A DNA stretch of 64,000 bases from Parerythrobacter lutipelagi (GTDB lineage Bacteria; Pseudomonadota; Alphaproteobacteria; Sphingomonadales; Sphingomonadaceae). Where the stretch lies: positions 1,126,001 to 1,190,000 of the forward strand of contig NZ_SKCJ01000001.1 of assembly GCF_005434975.1 (NCBI RefSeq), read 5' to 3'. The notes under the pieces were generated by a model. It made no database searches, was not told where the DNA came from, and saw only the letters and a program-made list of their open reading frames with translations. Positions 52,211-61,033 of the stretch are shown piece by piece (position 1 is the first letter of the stretch; every line of letters begins with the position of its first letter). A program made the translations under genes and the position numbers.

Positions 52211-53488
52211 ATGGACATTTCGGGAAAGACGATTGCGGTAATCGGCCTAGGCTATGTCGGGCTGCCGGTCGCCGTTGAGTTCGGCAAGAAACGCAAGGTC
52301 GTCGGCTTCGATATTCGAGCCAACCGCGTGGCGGACCTTTCGCGCGGGATCGACGAGACCCTGGAAGTCGAGCCGGAGGATCTGGCTGCGGCCAGCAAGC
52401 TCACCTTCAGCTGCGATCCGGCGGATCTAAACGAGTGCGATGTGTTCATCGTCACCGTCCCCACCCCGATCGACGACGCCAACCGGCCCGACCTCACCCC
52501 TCTGGTCAAGGCTTCTGAAACCGTCGGATCTGCGCTCAAGCAGGGGGCGGTCGTGATTTACGAATCGACCGTATACCCCGGCGCAACACGCGAAGTGTGC
52601 GTCCCTGTGCTGGAGCGCGTGTCAGGGCTGGTGCACAACAAGGACTTCTTCACCGGCTACAGTCCAGAGCGGATCAACCCTGGCGACAAGGAGCGCCGTC
52701 TGGCGACCATCGTCAAGGTCACCAGCGGGTCGACCCCGGAAGTGGCCGAAGCGGTCGACGCGCTCTATGCCGAGGTGGTCACCGCCGGCACGCATATGAC
52801 CAGCTCGATCGAAGTCGCCGAAGCGGCCAAGGTGATCGAGAACACCCAGCGAGACGTCAACATCGCGCTGATCAACGAACTGGCCATCCTGTTCGACAAG
52901 CTCGGTCTCGACACGCGTGACGTGCTCGAAGCGGCCGGGACAAAGTGGAACTTCCTGCCCTTCACGCCAGGCCTCGTCGGGGGGCACTGCATCGGTGTCG
53001 ATCCCTATTATCTGACGCATCGCGCGCAGCAGGTGGGCCATCATCCCGAGGTCATTCTTGCCGGGCGGCGGGTAAACGATGCGATGAGCACTTATCTGGC
53101 CGACCGGGTCGTACACCTGATGCTCAAGCGCCGGATTGCCGTGGCCGATGCCCGCGTTTTGGTCATGGGGCTGACCTTCAAGGAAAACTGCCCTGACCTG
53201 CGCAATTCCAAGGTCGCCGGCGTGATCGACCGATTGCAGGAATTCAATGCCGAGGTCGATGTCTGGGACCCGTGGATCGATGCGGCAGAAGCCGAGCGCG
53301 AATTCGGCATCCGTCCGCTGGCAGAAGCCCCGGCGGAGGGCACCTATGACGCGGTCATCCTTGCAGTTGGCCATCATCAGTTCGCTGAAATGGGCGCCAA
53401 GCAAGTCCGCACGCTGCACAAGGATACCGGTGTCTTCTTCGATGCCAAGGGCCTGTTCGGCCGCGACGAGAGCGACGGACGGTTGTGA
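52211..53488 (+). CDS. UDP-N-acetyl-hexosamine 6-dehydrogenase (TviB/WbpO type)
   Basis: This 425-residue NAD-dependent enzyme oxidises a UDP-HexNAc to the corresponding uronic acid (UDP-GalNAcA or UDP-GlcNAcA). The nucleotide motif IAVIGLGYVGLPVAVEFG is at the N-terminus. The catalytic Cys is in TPGLVGGHCIGVDPYYLTHRAQ, and SSIEVAEAAKVIENTQRDVNIALINE carries the conserved Lys/Asn residues. It is closer to TviB/WbpO than to UDP-glucose dehydrogenases. It opens the plus-strand biosynthetic genes and overlaps the next gene by GTGA. Confidence 0.93.
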   Translation: MDISGKTIAVIGLGYVGLPVAVEFGKKRKVVGFDIRANRVADLSRGIDETLEVEPEDLAAASKLTFSCDPADLNECDVFIVTVPTPIDDANRPDLTPLVKASETVGSALKQGAVVIYESTVYPGATREVCVPVLERVSGLVHNKDFFTGYSPERINPGDKERRLATIVKVTSGSTPEVAEAVDALYAEVVTAGTHMTSSIEVAEAAKVIENTQRDVNIALINELAILFDKLGLDTRDVLEAAGTKWNFLPFTPGLVGGHCIGVDPYYLTHRAQQVGHHPEVILAGRRVNDAMSTYLADRVVHLMLKRRIAVADARVLVMGLTFKENCPDLRNSKVAGVIDRLQEFNAEVDVWDPWIDAAEAEREFGIRPLAEAPAEGTYDAVILAVGHHQFAEMGAKQVRTLHKDTGVFFDAKGLFGRDESDGRL

Positions 53489-54507
53489 CCATCCGGGCGG
53501 TCCTGCTCAACGATACGCGGATCGACCGCCACCACGGCTGCACCAGCGTTGTTGCCACGATCGACACTCTGTGCGCAGCCAATGATATCGAAATTGTTGC
53601 GCGCAGCACTGCGCATAGCGACTGGCGGGCCAATCCGGCGGTCGCTGCAGCATTCGAGAGCGCGGACTGCGTGATCGTCAATGGCGAAGGCACAATCCAT
53701 CACGACCGGCCTGCGGGGCAAATTCTGCTCGAGGCCGGACCCCGCGCCAAAGACCATGGCAAAATGGCGTTTCTCGTCAATTCGACCTGGCAAGCGAACT
53801 CGGCGGAAAGCCTGAAAAAGCTTCAGGCGTTCGATATTGTCAGCGTGAGAGAAAGCGCCAGTGAGGCGGAGCTGAACGGGCTTGGCTTCGCGCCGAGGCG
53901 GATACCCGATCTGGCGCTATATCACCGGCCCAGCACGGCGGAAGCCCGTGACGGCATCGCCTATTGCGACAGCGTCCAGGGGCCGAAGGCTCTGGCCCTC
54001 TATCGCAGGATGTGGGCTCTGGGCGCAGACCCGCTTCCGATTGTGCAGCTGTCCCGCCGGCCGATCGAACTGCTGCGCTGGCTCAAGCGATACGATCCTA
54101 GCATCTCAGCCCTCCTGCGCCCCGCGCATGCCCGAGACGCACTGCGCGCGACGGTACAGGATTTGAACAGGCAAATCGCCAATCGCGATGAATTTACTGC
54201 CCGGGTCGCGGCCAGCGAGCTCATTGTAACCGGGCGGTTTCACATGATGATCTTTGCGCTTGGCGCCATGACGCCCCTGCTCGCGCTCGGATCGAACACG
54301 CACAAGATCGAAGCGACCCTGCGCGATGCGGGTCTGGAACCGTGGCGTGCCATTGCCGATGCCGCAGAGCTTGATGACGACTTGCTCACCCGCGCTGCTC
54401 GCTGGCATGGCGAGGAGCGGGAAAACCTTGCGCGTTTTGTCGCGCAAGGGCGTGCCGCCATGGAGCAACTGTTCGCTGATATCGCGGCACAGACGCGCAG
54501 TGGCTGA
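53485..54507 (+). CDS. Polysaccharide pyruvyl transferase family protein
   Basis: This 340-residue protein belongs to the CsaB/PssM-type pyruvyl transferase family, which transfers pyruvate from phosphoenolpyruvate to sugar hydroxyls as a ketal. Matching features include the N-terminal LLNDTRIDRHHGCTSV, ADCVIVNGEGTIHHDR, and the late TGRFHMMIFALGAMTPLLALGSNTHKI, with the conserved Arg-Phe-His. It starts with GTG at 53485, overlapping the dehydrogenase stop. It would add an acidic pyruvyl group to the polymer. Confidence 0.85.
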   Translation: MTIRAVLLNDTRIDRHHGCTSVVATIDTLCAANDIEIVARSTAHSDWRANPAVAAAFESADCVIVNGEGTIHHDRPAGQILLEAGPRAKDHGKMAFLVNSTWQANSAESLKKLQAFDIVSVRESASEAELNGLGFAPRRIPDLALYHRPSTAEARDGIAYCDSVQGPKALALYRRMWALGADPLPIVQLSRRPIELLRWLKRYDPSISALLRPAHARDALRATVQDLNRQIANRDEFTARVAASELIVTGRFHMMIFALGAMTPLLALGSNTHKIEATLRDAGLEPWRAIADAAELDDDLLTRAARWHGEERENLARFVAQGRAAMEQLFADIAAQTRSG

Positions 54508-55915
54508 AACGCGCAGCCTCGACCCTGTGGTCGACGCGACCGCGCTTACGACGCTCGCAGTGTCGGACGTGATGGATCCATTGTGGAAGCTGGAGCTGGC
54601 AGGTTGGTCGGCAATGTCCTTCACCGGCGGCCAGACCCGGCCGTCAAGGCTTGCCACGGTGCTGAAGCATCTGATCGCGAGCGTAATCGCCATTTTGACG
54701 CTCATCTGGCTCAGCCTGCGCCACCGCGGAACATCGGCTAGCGAGGCCCGTGCGCTCTTCAGCGAGGCCAATTCCGTGTTCGCATTGCATGGCGAGAATA
54801 GCACGCGCACGCGCCATTTGCGTTCAGCCTTGGCCGAAGCAAAGCTGGCATCGAAGACAGTCTTGTTGCTGGGACGGCCAACATCCGGCACGGCCACTGC
54901 TGCCAGGGCGCTGGATCCCGATAATACGCTCGGCAAAGCGCGCTTTGTCAGGCCTGTAACACTTGGAAGCGTTTTCGCCGGACTTCCAGAAGCCATTCGG
55001 TTGCTTGCGAGGGGAGCAGGCGAAGTGTCCCGGTTTCGCGGACCGATTGCGTTTCGTGCCCTGCTCGCAATCGATTTTCGCATGGCATTGGGTTCGGCGC
55101 ACGCATGCTGGTGGCGCAAGGCGGCGACAGGTCTGCCGGTCAACAGTGCGTTGTTTGCCCACACCGGCACTGCAGACACGTCTCAGCTTGAACAGGCAAT
55201 GCACGCACAAAGCACGCGAACCGTGCATCTGGTCCATGGGACCAATATCGGATGGGCCTTCGCCGGCATGTCCGATGTGGCGGTTTACCCCAGTGGTGCG
55301 GACGCGCGGCTAGGCGCGAAGCTGCCCGCTTATGGCCGCTGCATGCACCTTCCGCTTGAGCGTCCAGCGGTCGCGGCGGGCAATGGCGACTGGGCTTTGC
55401 TGACTTCCTATACGCACCTCCAGAATCCCAGCTTTGCCAAGCTTGGTTCGCGCCCCGATTGCGAACTCGTCGAATGGGTGCGCGCAGTAGCTGATTCGCA
55501 TGGGCAGGATCCCGCGCGGGTTCTTTGGCGTCCTCATCCGCAGATTGATCTGGTGCCCGACAACGAACGCGAGCGTCTGGAGCAGGCCGTGTCCGAGGCC
55601 GGTTTCACGCGCTGGCCTGCTGACCTGCCATACGCGGCACTGGGTGAATTTTCCGTCGCTGTCTCGGCACCTTCAACGGTGCTGACCGATGGCCTGCGGC
55701 TTGGCCAGCCGGTGATCATTGCAAGCCTGACACCGTTCCAGCGCGACGCGCTCTATGCATCGCACCCCTTGCTGATCGAGAGTGTCACAGGATTGCACGA
55801 GGCCATAGCGCAGGTAACAAATCCGAAACTGCGCCAAGAGGCATTCGTTAAAGCGTGGCGCGCGATCGAACCGGGCGACCGGTTGCAGATCGGGCCACTT
55901 TTGGCGCAGATTTAA
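54500..55915 (+). CDS. GT-B-like protein of the polysaccharide locus (function unknown)
   Basis: This protein of about 471 residues starts at GTG 54500, overlapping the previous gene by 8 bases. The C-terminal half looks like a GT-B/CDP-glycerol-transferase-type fold, with ARVLWRPHPQIDLVPD followed by VAVSAPSTVLTDGLRLGQPVIIA, a pattern for a nucleotide- or sugar-phosphate-binding site. The N-terminal half has a hydrophobic helix (HLIASVIAILTLIWLSL) and no known motif. It may transfer a sugar or an alditol phosphate, but this is inference. Its stop overlaps the stop of the convergent acyltransferase by 4 bases. Confidence 0.7.
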   Translation: MAETRSLDPVVDATALTTLAVSDVMDPLWKLELAGWSAMSFTGGQTRPSRLATVLKHLIASVIAILTLIWLSLRHRGTSASEARALFSEANSVFALHGENSTRTRHLRSALAEAKLASKTVLLLGRPTSGTATAARALDPDNTLGKARFVRPVTLGSVFAGLPEAIRLLARGAGEVSRFRGPIAFRALLAIDFRMALGSAHACWWRKAATGLPVNSALFAHTGTADTSQLEQAMHAQSTRTVHLVHGTNIGWAFAGMSDVAVYPSGADARLGAKLPAYGRCMHLPLERPAVAAGNGDWALLTSYTHLQNPSFAKLGSRPDCELVEWVRAVADSHGQDPARVLWRPHPQIDLVPDNERERLEQAVSEAGFTRWPADLPYAALGEFSVAVSAPSTVLTDGLRLGQPVIIASLTPFQRDALYASHPLLIESVTGLHEAIAQVTNPKLRQEAFVKAWRAIEPGDRLQIGPLLAQI

Positions 55916-57063
55916 GGGACCAGTGCCGGCCCCGGATCGCGCCGCTGCGACCCGAATCGGATCAGTGGTTGCTCGAACAGCTTCCACGAAACAAGCCCGG
56001 CAATATAGGTCAGCGCCGACGCAATCAGGAATCCGCCCCAGAAGCCAAGACCGATCCAGAACCTGGCATCCACCAGCAGGACTGCCTCGATCACGAAGAG
56101 GTGGAAAAGATACATGAAATAGGACACCAGTCCCACGCTGGCGAAGAATGAGACCACCCCGTTGTCCCGTGGCTCCAACCGCGCCAGAGCCGCGACCCAC
56201 AAGGCTGCGAACAACCCAAAGATCAGATAGCCGACCGTCGCGATGAATGGCGGATACCAGGTGGCAAACCGGAACGCGATGATTGTTCCGATCGTCAGCA
56301 GACCGTACATCAGAGCGGCGCGCGGTATCGCCAACAAGCGATCAAACTTACCTATTGCCGCGAGCGCTCCAAGAGCAATGGCGTCGATCCGCGCCGGCGG
56401 GAATATGCCGATCATCCCCTCTTCCCAGCCAAGCCCGAGGGCGAGCCAGAATCGCAAGGGAATCGACAGGACTACCAGCGTCGCCAGCACCAGGCCGAAA
56501 CGCGGCCATGCTTTCCACGCGAGCAGGCCGAGCAGGATGTAGGCGCTGACTTCGACCGACAGGGACCACGTGATCGTGAATGGAACCAAGGCTTCCCCCT
56601 GGATCGGCTGGAGATACCCGGTCAGGAACAGCAACGGTTTCCACATATTGGCAAAATTGCGCCCGTCGTTCGTCGCCAGGTCAGCCAGGGCAAAAGTTGC
56701 CACGGCCACGACAAAGATCGGCACGATGCGGAAAAAACGCTTGCGAAAGAACAGGGCAATATCGCGCCGGTTCTTCTCTTTCGACAGGATCAACCCGACT
56801 AGAAACCCGCTCAGCGCGAAGAACAGGTCGACCCCCATCCAGCCAATAACGCGCAACGTGCGGCCCACCGGATCGCCCTCGAGCGGCGCGAAACGATAGG
56901 ATGTATGGTAGGCGATGACGAGCAGCACGCCGAGCGCGCGGATTGCGTCAAGATAGGCCAGCCTGTTCTTGAATGAGCTTCCGGAGGACAATGGAGGTGC
57001 GACGCCTATTTTCTTTTGGCGCGACCTCGAATGCGTTTCTACCCGTATATTCTTCGGCGTCAA
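55912..57063 (-). CDS. Acyltransferase family 3 (OafA/YrhL-type) membrane protein
   Basis: This 383-residue protein has about ten membrane segments. The family motifs include RLAYLDAIRALGVLLVIAYHTSYRF with the conserved His, and GWMGVDLFFALSGFLVGLIL, the classic AT3 signature. The family O-acetylates polysaccharides. It is encoded against the surrounding plus-strand genes, next to the EpsG-like gene in the same direction (22-base gap). Confidence 0.92.
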   Translation of the reverse strand: MTPKNIRVETHSRSRQKKIGVAPPLSSGSSFKNRLAYLDAIRALGVLLVIAYHTSYRFAPLEGDPVGRTLRVIGWMGVDLFFALSGFLVGLILSKEKNRRDIALFFRKRFFRIVPIFVVAVATFALADLATNDGRNFANMWKPLLFLTGYLQPIQGEALVPFTITWSLSVEVSAYILLGLLAWKAWPRFGLVLATLVVLSIPLRFWLALGLGWEEGMIGIFPPARIDAIALGALAAIGKFDRLLAIPRAALMYGLLTIGTIIAFRFATWYPPFIATVGYLIFGLFAALWVAALARLEPRDNGVVSFFASVGLVSYFMYLFHLFVIEAVLLVDARFWIGLGFWGGFLIASALTYIAGLVSWKLFEQPLIRFGSQRRDPGPALVP

Positions 57064-57085
57064 ACGCGATATCTATGTCATTGAA

Positions 57086-58162
57086 TTAAGGCAGAACTCC
57101 GATTTCCAGTTCCCACGGCTCAAGAAAAAGCGCGTTTCCATATGGGATGTGGCCCGCCGACGAGTTGGCGAACATCAACCAGAAAACCATGATTGCGAAC
57201 ATCGTTCCGGCAATGAACAGGCGGGCCGGCCGGGCCAGCCATGGCTGGACGATCGACGGTAATGTCGCCCAGACCCACATCGACATGGGGAACCAGTAGA
57301 GCGTTATCCGTCCTGCCGCCGCTGAGGCAAATGGCACCAGCAATGCAGTTGCTATGGCGGCAAATGCTATGTTGCGCAGCAAAGGGGTGGGGAACAGCAC
57401 GGAACGATATTTCGGGAGCAGAAAATAGAGCGATGCAGGGATTGCGTTCAATGCAACATGGTAGAACGCGCCGCTCGATTGTGTGTATTCATTCTGCCCT
57501 TCGCCGTAGGACTGGTTATAATAGTCGCCGAAACCCGATTGCTGCAGAATGTAAATCGCCAAGAGGCCGAAAACCGCAATCCCGCCAAATTTGATTGCTC
57601 GTGGGAGTTTGAGATCAATCGCGACAAAAGCGAGGAATACGACCGCGCTCGCATGAAATCCGGCAATGAGTACGATCAGTCCCGCACGCACCGGTAGCGA
57701 CAAACGCGACCAGTATGCCATCACCAACATTATGAGACCGGCGGCGAGTGCTTGCCGGTTCGCGCTCATTGAAACAACGACAATGAACATCGGCAAGGCA
57801 CCGGCCAGTGCCAACCAAGGCTCCGGAGTACGGCGCGCGAAGGCAAACACGCCGAGCATGACTGCACAAGTGGAAATGAAATTGACCACATACATGCCGC
57901 CGCCGGTCCAATTGCCGAAGGCCAGCAGCAGCGCGTAAAACGGTTCGCTGACGGAAAGCGCCTGTGCCATATCCCTTGCGGTATCCACCGAATGGATCAT
58001 GCGCAGGTAATTGTTCCAGTCCATGCCGACATGGTGCCGCAGCCCGACAAACAGAACCGTGATAAGAAACAGAGCCGCCCAGGGAATCGTCGCCGGCTTG
58101 CCCGGTCTCCCTAAAGAGGCTGCGCCAGCATATATTCCGCCAAAAACAAGGAAAGGCCACAT
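57086..58162 (-). CDS. EpsG-family membrane protein
   Basis: This 358-residue protein has about ten hydrophobic segments. The EpsG signature is in LFVGLRHHVGMDWNNYLRMI, and further on VVSMSANRQALAAGLIMLVMAYWS, which contains the conserved R-Q pair. EpsG proteins are thought to polymerise or export capsular/biofilm polysaccharide. With the Wzy-type gene at 50.6-52.0 kb this makes two polymerase candidates in one locus. The 163-base gap to the next gene (58163-58325) holds nothing I can name beyond possible divergent promoters. Confidence 0.85.
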   Translation of the reverse strand: MWPFLVFGGIYAGAASLGRPGKPATIPWAALFLITVLFVGLRHHVGMDWNNYLRMIHSVDTARDMAQALSVSEPFYALLLAFGNWTGGGMYVVNFISTCAVMLGVFAFARRTPEPWLALAGALPMFIVVVSMSANRQALAAGLIMLVMAYWSRLSLPVRAGLIVLIAGFHASAVVFLAFVAIDLKLPRAIKFGGIAVFGLLAIYILQQSGFGDYYNQSYGEGQNEYTQSSGAFYHVALNAIPASLYFLLPKYRSVLFPTPLLRNIAFAAIATALLVPFASAAAGRITLYWFPMSMWVWATLPSIVQPWLARPARLFIAGTMFAIMVFWLMFANSSAGHIPYGNALFLEPWELEIGVLP

Positions 58163-58325
58163 TTGGCGCGTCGCTCCGATGCGTGGTTGTCTCGCTGGGT
58201 CAGATGCCGTATCGGCCCTTCGCCAGCAAGGGCGTAATCGTGGTGCCCCGCATTAGCGATGCCTTGCGTGATGTCAAAGACGCTGCCCTGACGCTCTGTC
58301 TGGCCGGACCGGGAACACGAGACAG

Positions 58326-59063
58326 ATGAAATTTCGCCTTATCGTAGCGCTGTTGCTTGTACCGTTCCCGAGCATCATCAAAAAGGCCATCTATCGTCTG
58401 CTATTCGGTTATCGTTTCGGGCGCGGGGTAAAGATCGGCCTCAGCGCGATCGTGGCAGACAAATGCGTTATTGGCGAGCAGACACGGATCGGCCACTTCA
58501 ACATTCTTTATCGCACAAAGGACCTGAGGATCGGCTCTAGAGTGATCATCGGTTTCGGTAATCGCATCCTTGGGGGCGACCTGGTCGAGATCGGCGACAG
58601 AAGTCAGATTTTCCGGTTTAACGAGATCAATTCGATCCTCGATCCACTGGTGCTCGGTGAATGCGATCCCGTGCTGAAGGTCGGAGCAGGCTCGGTCATC
58701 ACAGTGAACCACAAGATCGACTTTACCGACCGGGTGGAATTCGGCGAAAACGTCGTCTTCGCGGGACGCAATTCGAATATCTGGACGCACAACCGCCAGA
58801 AATCCGGCCCGGTGACCATCGGACGCAACTGTTATGTCGGCGCGAATGTGCAATTCATCGCCAACACCTCGGTTGGTGAATATTGCGTCATTGGCCTCGG
58901 CTCGGTCATTACCAAACGGATCGAAGGCGACTGGGCGATCGTCGCCGGCATGCCGGCCAAATACGTCAAACCTCTCGATGAAAACAACAAGGTGCTGGTT
59001 ACCTATCCGACGCGTCCAGATCTCGAGCCTGCAAGCCCGGGCAGCGAGCGCATTTCGGGCTGA
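58326..59063 (+). CDS. Left-handed beta-helix acyltransferase
   Basis: This 245-residue protein has a short hydrophobic N-terminus (LIVALLLVPFPSIIKKA) and hexapeptide repeats of the LbH fold (VKIGLSAIVADKCVIGEQTRIG, VTIGRNCYVGANVQFIANTSVGEYCVIGLGSVITKRI). The family acetylates sugars, usually with acetyl-CoA. A catalytic His may be that in WTHNRQ or in the FNILYR region; I cannot fix it. It begins a plus-strand run with the GT4 transferase (3-base gap) and the methyltransferase. Confidence 0.88.
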   Translation: MKFRLIVALLLVPFPSIIKKAIYRLLFGYRFGRGVKIGLSAIVADKCVIGEQTRIGHFNILYRTKDLRIGSRVIIGFGNRILGGDLVEIGDRSQIFRFNEINSILDPLVLGECDPVLKVGAGSVITVNHKIDFTDRVEFGENVVFAGRNSNIWTHNRQKSGPVTIGRNCYVGANVQFIANTSVGEYCVIGLGSVITKRIEGDWAIVAGMPAKYVKPLDENNKVLVTYPTRPDLEPASPGSERISG

Positions 59064-59066
59064 GCA

Positions 59067-60179
59067 ATGAAGCTGTTGTTCGCGATCAAAGGGCTGGTGG
59101 TTTCGGGCGGCGGAGCGGAGCGCGTCTTCGTCGACGTTGTCAATGCGTTGCGCGCGCGCGGACATGAAATTCTTGTCGCGACTTTCGATCCCGTCGGCGA
59201 ATCGTTCTTCTATGATCTCGATCCTGCGATCCCGATCCATTCGCTCGGTCACAGCGGCCCCGCTCAGCCGACGCGTGCAGCGGAACTTCCCGGGATCATG
59301 CGCAAGGTCCGCAATCTCGTCCGCAGCGAAGCACCGGACGCTGTGGTTGCCTTCATGCATTCGACCTTCGTGCCGGTCGGGCTTGGCTTGCTCGGTACCA
59401 GCGTGCCCTTCATCGCAAGCGAGCACACTGATGGCATCCACTACGAAGGCCGACGGGTGCAAAAATTGTTGCGCGACACCATTTTCGCGCGCTCGGACGC
59501 CATTACCATCCCGTCAGAGGCGTCGCGGCTGGCCCAGCCGGAGCGGTGGCAGGGCCGGATGCATGCCATCCCCAACGCGATCGACTTCGATGCGTTGAGC
59601 GCGCGAGCCGGAGATAGTCGGCGGGAACCGGTCATCCTGTCGGTCGGGCGCCTGATGGCAGAGAAAGACTACCCGACACTGATCCGCGCCTTTGCGCTGG
59701 TTGCAGGCGAATTTCCCGATTGGCGGTTGCGCATTGCAGGTGACGGACACCTGCGCGGCAAGATCGAAGCCGAGATGTCTCGCAGCGGCTACGGAGACCG
59801 GATCGATTTGCTCGGCTACGTTCGTGATACACCGGCCGAGTATGCCCGCGCTTCGATTTTCGCGATTTCATCGCTGTATGAGTCTTTCGGGCTTGTGACG
59901 GCGGAAGCGCTTGCTACAGGCTGCCCGGCGGTGGGCTTTGCCGATTGCCTTGGCACGGCGCAGCTCATCCGGCACGAGGAAAACGGGCTGTTGGTCGATC
60001 CCGGCGAAAACCGGGTCGAAGCGCTGGCCGGTGCCTTGCGGCGACTTATGGCCGATCCCCCGCTACGGGAGACGCTAGGTGCTGCGGGGCCGGAATCGGT
60101 CAGGGAATACTCCCTCACCTCCGTTGCGGACAAATGGGAAAACATGCTGTCAGAAATCATCCAAGGGGGCCGCGCGTGA
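59067..60179 (+). CDS. GT4-family glycosyltransferase
   Basis: This 370-residue GT-B glycosyltransferase starts MKLLFAIKGLVVSGGGAERVFVDV. The donor-binding half has ILSVGRLMAEKDYPTLIRAF and the EX7E-like motif SIFAISSLYESFGLVTAEALATGCPAV. It would add one sugar to the lipid-linked repeat unit in the cytoplasm. The stop overlaps the GTG start of the methyltransferase (GTGA at 60176-60179). Confidence 0.95.
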   Translation: MKLLFAIKGLVVSGGGAERVFVDVVNALRARGHEILVATFDPVGESFFYDLDPAIPIHSLGHSGPAQPTRAAELPGIMRKVRNLVRSEAPDAVVAFMHSTFVPVGLGLLGTSVPFIASEHTDGIHYEGRRVQKLLRDTIFARSDAITIPSEASRLAQPERWQGRMHAIPNAIDFDALSARAGDSRREPVILSVGRLMAEKDYPTLIRAFALVAGEFPDWRLRIAGDGHLRGKIEAEMSRSGYGDRIDLLGYVRDTPAEYARASIFAISSLYESFGLVTAEALATGCPAVGFADCLGTAQLIRHEENGLLVDPGENRVEALAGALRRLMADPPLRETLGAAGPESVREYSLTSVADKWENMLSEIIQGGRA

Positions 60180-61015
60180 GCCAGTCCAGTTCCAATGTCG
60201 ACCCGCGCACGGTGGACTCGTTCGGCCACGAGTGGTCGAGCCACGACCAGTCGGACCTTTCAGCGGAAGAAAAGCAGCAGATCTTCTCGGACTATTTCTC
60301 GCAATTCCCGTGGGACAGTCTGCCGGACAAATCCGAGGGATTCGACATGGGGTGCGGATCCGGTCGATGGGCCAGTGTGACCGCGCCTCGCGTGGGCACG
60401 CTCAACTGCATCGATGCTGCAGCTGAGGCGCTCAAGGTGGCACAGCGCAATCTGGCCGATATGCCGAATGTCCGTTTCCATCATGCAACGACCGACACCG
60501 CGCCGCTGGAGAACGGTAGTCAGGATTTTGGCTATTCGCTCGGTGTCCTGCATCATATTCCGGATACGCAGTCTGCCTTGGCGGATTGCACGCGGCTGCT
60601 GAAGCCCGGCGCTCCGTTCCTCCTTTACCTCTATTACCGGTTCGATAACCGTCCGGCATGGTTCCGCGCGGTCTGGAAGACGAGCGAAGTCTTGCGCAGC
60701 GGTATTTCGCGGATGCCGGCAGGCTTGAAGAACGCCGCAACCGATATTGCGGCGGCAAGTATCTACTTCCCGCTGGCCCGCGGCGCGGCGGCGGCGGAAA
60801 AGCTCGGTGCGAAGGTCGAAAGTTTCCCGCTCGCCTATTACCGCGACAAGAGCTTCCTCACCATGCGGACGGACAGTCGCGATCGGTTCGGCACCCCGCT
60901 TGAACAACGCTTTACGAGGCAGGAAATCACCGCGATGATGACAGCCTGCGGTCTCGAGAACATCACGTTCTCGGATAATATGCCGTATTGGGTTGCTGTC
61001 GGCACCAAGGCCTGA
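60176..61015 (+). CDS. Class I SAM-dependent methyltransferase
   Basis: This protein of about 279 residues starts with GTG at 60176. The SAM-binding motif I is EGFDMGCGSGRWASVTAP, with an acidic residue after the next strand (LNCIDAAAEALKVA), and motif III-like DFGYSLGVLHHIPDTQSALADC. It could methylate a sugar hydroxyl or carboxyl of the repeat unit. No membrane segment. It precedes the sialidase-like gene by 18 bases. Confidence 0.9.
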   Translation: MSQSSSNVDPRTVDSFGHEWSSHDQSDLSAEEKQQIFSDYFSQFPWDSLPDKSEGFDMGCGSGRWASVTAPRVGTLNCIDAAAEALKVAQRNLADMPNVRFHHATTDTAPLENGSQDFGYSLGVLHHIPDTQSALADCTRLLKPGAPFLLYLYYRFDNRPAWFRAVWKTSEVLRSGISRMPAGLKNAATDIAAASIYFPLARGAAAAEKLGAKVESFPLAYYRDKSFLTMRTDSRDRFGTPLEQRFTRQEITAMMTACGLENITFSDNMPYWVAVGTKA

Positions 61016-61033
61016 GGCCGGCGAAGGCGCGGC

